From Thermoanaerobaculia bacterium (GTDB lineage Bacteria > Acidobacteriota > Thermoanaerobaculia > Multivoradales > J023), in the NCBI GenBank assembly GCA_030431255.1, contig JAUIJL010000014.1:164756-228755 (forward strand): 64,000 bases of DNA, read 5' to 3'. Below the pieces are notes generated by a model, which was not told where the DNA came from, searched no databases, and saw nothing but the letters and a program-made list of their open reading frames with translations. The position numbers and the translations under genes were made by a program. Of this stretch, positions 61,301-64,000 are shown one piece after another. Position 1 is the stretch's first letter. Each line of letters begins with the position of its first letter.

Positions 61301-62284
61301 TCATTTTCCTTTTCGAAGTGCATATCCACCTAGGAGAACGAGGAGCCCAACCCCAAGGGCTACGATTTCTTTCGAGATCGGAACCGCAGAGTCAGACTCG
61401 TGCGTCGGCACTTGAATCTCTGCCGACAATTGTGGGCGAGTCAGACATTTACACTGGCCATCATCGTCCAAATCGAAGCTCGTGCAGCTGGCTGGAACTA
61501 GCCAGTCTTCGCGAAAGCCACCCGAAACCAAGGGACTGTATCGGACCACTGCATGGCGCATTCCCACGTAAACCTCACCGAGGTCTGAAATACCCATGGA
61601 GTCGGGATAGAGAGAGGAAAGATCGCTGCTGTGCTCAATGATGAGCTGTCTCTTCTTAAAACTCTGCAAACCTAATGATGTCGAGATCCATAAGTTTTTT
61701 TCTTGACTATCGAGAGCTGAGGCTTCAGGGGCGGCAAGCAACTGAAGATTTTCCGATACTTCCCACTGGGCGCTCTGATGATCCTTCTCTATTATCAACA
61801 ATGATCCAAAGGAGACGCTGAGATGGGCAAGACCACTCAAGGCCACTACCTCTTCTCCGATGCGATGGATCCCAGTGATATTTTTGTCAAAGAGCTGTCT
61901 TTTCCTTTCACCTGAATTGTCAAACCACCACAGCTCCCCCCCCCACTCACCGCGGTTAGTCCCAATCAGATATCCGTCGCTTACCTGTAAGGTCGAGCTG
62001 ACCGAGTTGAGTGTAGCCGCGAATGGGAGCTCAATAGATGTCTCAACTTCCGGCCTCCAGAGGGAAAAAACTAGGCTACCCTTTCTTTTCACGATTCTCC
62101 AACTTCCGATATCACTTCGTCCAGCGCAGTGACGTGCTAGAGAACCAGCCGGAAAAGGCTCAGAAATCTTCCATTGCCCTTCCCCGCCGCTAGGTGACGC
62201 ATCGAAAGCCGGGCAGCAAAGGAAGAAGAGAAACATCAGGGCTAATCGTCCTGGTTGCAAACGGATCGCAGCTAGTTTAGGCAT
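61301..62284 (-). CDS. AT-rich orphan secreted/membrane protein
   Basis: A 327-residue protein with a signal peptide (LALMFLFFLCCPAFDA) and a C-terminal membrane anchor (VALGVGLLVLLGGYALRKGK). The body is beta-rich with strand-turn repeats that could form a propeller (ELWWFDNSGERKRQLF, LGEVYVGMRHAVVRYS). I do not recognise the family. The DNA is clearly AT-richer than the operon before it and it lies next to nested IS elements, so it may be acquired. Confidence 0.65.
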   Translation of the reverse strand: MPKLAAIRLQPGRLALMFLFFLCCPAFDASPSGGEGQWKISEPFPAGSLARHCAGRSDIGSWRIVKRKGSLVFSLWRPEVETSIELPFAATLNSVSSTLQVSDGYLIGTNRGEWGGELWWFDNSGERKRQLFDKNITGIHRIGEEVVALSGLAHLSVSFGSLLIIEKDHQSAQWEVSENLQLLAAPEASALDSQEKNLWISTSLGLQSFKKRQLIIEHSSDLSSLYPDSMGISDLGEVYVGMRHAVVRYSPLVSGGFREDWLVPASCTSFDLDDDGQCKCLTRPQLSAEIQVPTHESDSAVPISKEIVALGVGLLVLLGGYALRKGK

Positions 62285-62385
62285 TCGTTACCTTCTATAG
62301 TTTTTAGATCGCTCTGAACCGCAGTAACGAATTGAACATTGAAGTAAGCGCTCCAGCTCACAGCTCGCTCAGGTCCGTATGGAAC

Positions 62386-62486
62386 TGAAGTTGCCCCGGT
62401 TTCGTGGACAGGTATGCTCTTTCGAGCAAGGAGGTCCCGATGCCGAAATCACGCCCCGAATATCCAGCAGAATTTAAGAAAGAGAT
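62386..62486 (+). mobile_element. Left part of a host IS3-like element, interrupted by a second IS
   Basis: The end TGAAGTTGCCCCGGTTTCG and GTGGACAGG resembles an IS3-family terminus. A start codon with AAGGAGG five bases upstream follows at 62440. The rest of this element continues after the inserted IS at 63874 and runs off the window. Confidence 0.65.
62483..62486. repeat. Target-site duplication AGAT, left copy
   Basis: The four bases AGAT directly precede the IS left end; the same four follow the right end at 63874-63877. Four bases is the duplication size for the IS407 group. Confidence 0.85.
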
Positions 62487-62683
62487 TGACCCGCTCCCCA
62501 AGTTTGTACCACGGCTAATGTGAGTTGCCTTTTCCGATTTGACTCTGAAATACATTTTTTCGGACTGACCCATACCGGTTTGGCTCGCCGCCCGCAGGGG
62601 CTGTCAAGGGCTTGCCGCGCGGAGCGCGGGCGGCGCAGCCGACCCTTGACGGCCACGAGGACGGCGAGACGATTAAACCGGGG

Positions 62684-63553
62684 TCAGGCCGCTGCGACAT
62701 CTTCACTCCGGTCACGACCTGGGGTCGTGTCTTCTTTCAGGGCCGCTGCAAAGACCGCCGGAGGGCGATTGCCCAACGAGCTGTGCGGACGGACCTCGTT
62801 GTAGTCCTGGACCCACTCCTGGATCAGCCTCCGTGCCGACCAAAGGCTCGTGAACCAATGGGCATTCAAGCACTCGTCGCGAAACTTGCCGTTGAAGCTC
62901 TCCACGAAACAGTTGTCCACCGGCTTTCCCGGTCGGATGAAACGCAGCTCCACACCATGCCGATGGGCCCATTGGTCCAGTGCGCGGCTGGTGAATTCCG
63001 GCCCGTTGTCCACCACGATCCCCTTAGGAAGCGGTCGACTCTCCGCGATTCGATCCAGCACCCGCGTTACGCGGTCTCCGTTCAAAGACGTATCGACTTC
63101 GATCGTCAGGCACTCGCGGGTCCCGTCGTCGAGCACGTTCAGCGTTCGGAATTTGCGACCGCTCGAAAGGCCGTCACTCATGAAATCCATCGACCATTGC
63201 TCGTTGGCCCTCACTGGGACTGCTCGCGGAAGACGATTCGCGCCGGCTACCTGCTTGCGCTTTTTGCGCCGAACTGCCAATCCTTCCTCTCGATAGATCC
63301 TATAAACCCGTTTGAGGTTGACCGCTTGGCCGTCGTCCGGAGCCAGCAATGCATGCAGTCGCCGGTAGCCGAAACGCGGTCGTTTCGAGGCCAGCTCAAG
63401 CAGCTGCTCGCGGAGAGCGCCGTCGTCGCGACGGGCAACGTAGCGCACCATCGAGCGGTGAGCACCGACCAAAGCACAGGCCCTCCGCTCGCTGATCTCA
63501 AACTTCTCCCGGATCCAATGAACCGCCTCACGCCGGGCCGTGGGGCTCACCAT
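62684..63553 (-). CDS. IS3-family transposase OrfB (DDE)
   Basis: A 289-residue rve-type integrase domain. HTH-like front ARREAVHWIREKFEISERRA, then the DDE residues in QWSMDFMSDGL, VVDNGPEF and NCFVESFNGKFRDEC. It overlaps orfA. An ATG at 63553 exists, but the A7 run just before it suggests that the active protein is an OrfAB fusion made by -1 frameshifting. Domain and residues look intact, so the element may still be mobile. Confidence 0.93.
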   Translation of the reverse strand: MVSPTARREAVHWIREKFEISERRACALVGAHRSMVRYVARRDDGALREQLLELASKRPRFGYRRLHALLAPDDGQAVNLKRVYRIYREEGLAVRRKKRKQVAGANRLPRAVPVRANEQWSMDFMSDGLSSGRKFRTLNVLDDGTRECLTIEVDTSLNGDRVTRVLDRIAESRPLPKGIVVDNGPEFTSRALDQWAHRHGVELRFIRPGKPVDNCFVESFNGKFRDECLNAHWFTSLWSARRLIQEWVQDYNEVRPHSSLGNRPPAVFAAALKEDTTPGRDRSEDVAAA

Positions 63554-63813
63554 TTTTTTGCCAGCGTCTCTTTGAGAATCTGTTTGTCGAGCGTCAGCTC
63601 GGCGACGGCCGCCTTGAGGCGACGATTCTCCGCTTCGAGCTCCCGCATTCGACGCGACTCGTTGACGGTCATGCCACCGAATTTAGACTTCCAGCGGTAA
63701 TAGGTGCCTTCTGCCATCCCATGCTCGCGACAAACGTCCTTGACCGAAGCTCCACCTTCGACTTGCTCCAAGATTCGAATGATTTTTTCTTCGCTGAATC
63801 GACCCTTACGCAT
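63547..63813 (-). CDS. IS3-family OrfA (HTH, leucine zipper)
   Basis: An 88-residue protein: MRKGRFSEEKIIRILEQVE and GASVKDVCREHGMAEGTYYRW are the HTH_Tnp_1 domain; RRMRELEAENRRLKAAVAEL is the leucine zipper. It binds the IS ends and gives the N-terminal part of the OrfAB transposase. It ends in LAKKW, at the frameshift site. Confidence 0.93.
   Translation of the reverse strand: MRKGRFSEEKIIRILEQVEGGASVKDVCREHGMAEGTYYRWKSKFGGMTVNESRRMRELEAENRRLKAAVAELTLDKQILKETLAKKW
63553..63559 (-). promoter_or_regulatory. Programmed -1 frameshift site (A7)
   Basis: On the minus strand, GCAAAAAAATGGTGA: seven A, the A-AAA-AAA slip site, lie at the end of orfA. Slipping back one base reads AAA-ATG-GTG and enters the orfB frame before the orfA TGA. 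This is the usual IS3-family device. Confidence 0.8.
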
Positions 63814-64000
63814 GTGCTCCTCCTCGGTCCGATTCTCTCATTTCGGCCGGACCAGTTTTCGGGGAGCAGGTCAAGATCGTCGAGCTCGCTCGGGCCGGCG
63901 ACAGCCCCGCCAAACTCGCCAAGCAGTATGAGCCGTCGGCGGTCACCATTCGTAAATGGGTCGCCCAAGCAGACCTGGACGAAGGTCGCCGTGAGGATGG

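Larger units (their letters stand above)
62487..63873 (-). mobile_element. IS3-family (IS407-type) insertion sequence, 1387 bp
   Basis: Starts TGACCCGCTCCCC (62487-62499) and ends GGGGAGCAGGTCA (63861-63873), imperfect 13-bp inverted repeats with one mismatch, beginning TG and ending CA as in IS3 elements. Flanked by AGAT on both sides. Holds orfA and orfB on the minus strand. Confidence 0.92.
62440..64000 (+). pseudogene. Interrupted OrfA-type transposase of the host IS (partial)
   Basis: MPKSRPEYPAEFKKE is encoded at 62440-62484. Removing the inserted element and one AGAT gives ...FKKEIVELARAGDSPAK and LAKQYEPSAVTIRKW, then VAQADLDEGRRED: one continuous OrfA-like helix-turn-helix frame from 63874 onward. 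So the gene was intact before insertion. It runs past the right end of the window. Confidence 0.85.

Overview
This window looks like a GC-rich chromosome segment from a member of the Acidobacteriota or a close relative. The basis is family content, not a marker gene: two Ser/Thr kinases with a soluble N-terminal kinase domain and a single membrane span, an ECF sigma factor placed directly ahead of one of them, VWFA/TPR secreted-protein operons of the type called acidobacterial VWFA-related, many lipoproteins and large secreted hydrolases, and no phage or plasmid backbone. There is no rRNA or tRNA that I can support, so taxonomy stays an inference.

Layout. 0.2-5.6 kb (minus): a surface polysaccharide acetylation operon (LamG/beta-propeller lipoprotein, AlgI-like MBOAT, AlgJ-like SGNH protein). 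5.7-6.4 kb: a ribbon-helix-helix/PIN toxin-antitoxin pair. 6.4-8.4 kb: small basic protein and kinase 1. 8.5-11.5 kb (plus): a di-haem beta-propeller cytochrome translationally coupled to a haem-type membrane protein, convergent with a His-rich pentapeptide-repeat protein. 12.2-17.1 kb (minus): GH2 exo-glucosaminidase-like lipoprotein, CE4 deacetylase lipoprotein and SIS sugar isomerase, which together read as a chitosan/glucosamine pathway. 17.3-21.4 kb: regulators (CadC-like wHTH/TPR, sigma-4-only protein, TetR) plus a zinc-ribbon protein and an AHSA1-type protein. 21.7-23.2 kb: M64 peptidase. 23.5-26.7 kb: sigma factor plus kinase 2 operon. 26.9-34 kb: small Cys-rich secreted protein, a 1290-residue M19-like protein with a Cys-rich insert, and a subtilase. 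34.7-39.2 kb: two paralogous fibre-like secreted proteins on either side of an FkbM methyltransferase. 39.3-44.7 kb: COG2509-type flavoprotein, sulfatase-like/TPR lipoprotein, and two conserved unknowns. 45.3-47.3 kb: a SecA-like pseudogene. 47.4-50.1 kb: radical SAM/TPR protein and methionine aminopeptidase. 50.3-55.9 kb (minus): sodium symporter plus sarcosine oxidase operon in which alpha and gamma are fused. 56.1-61.2 kb (plus): coupled VWFA-TPR-VWFA operon. 61.3-64 kb: an AT-rich orphan gene and an IS3-family element inserted cleanly inside another IS.

The most useful observations are the alpha-gamma sarcosine oxidase fusion, the glucosaminidase/deacetylase/isomerase operon, the SecA-like gene that lost its Walker A region and has an in-frame TAG, the Cys-rich M19-like giant, the duplicated fibre genes around a methyltransferase, the VWFA-TPR-VWFA operon, a dispersed GTAGGG palindrome family, and a nested IS whose 4-bp target duplication can be read directly. 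I found no CRISPR array, phage, or obvious anti-phage system.
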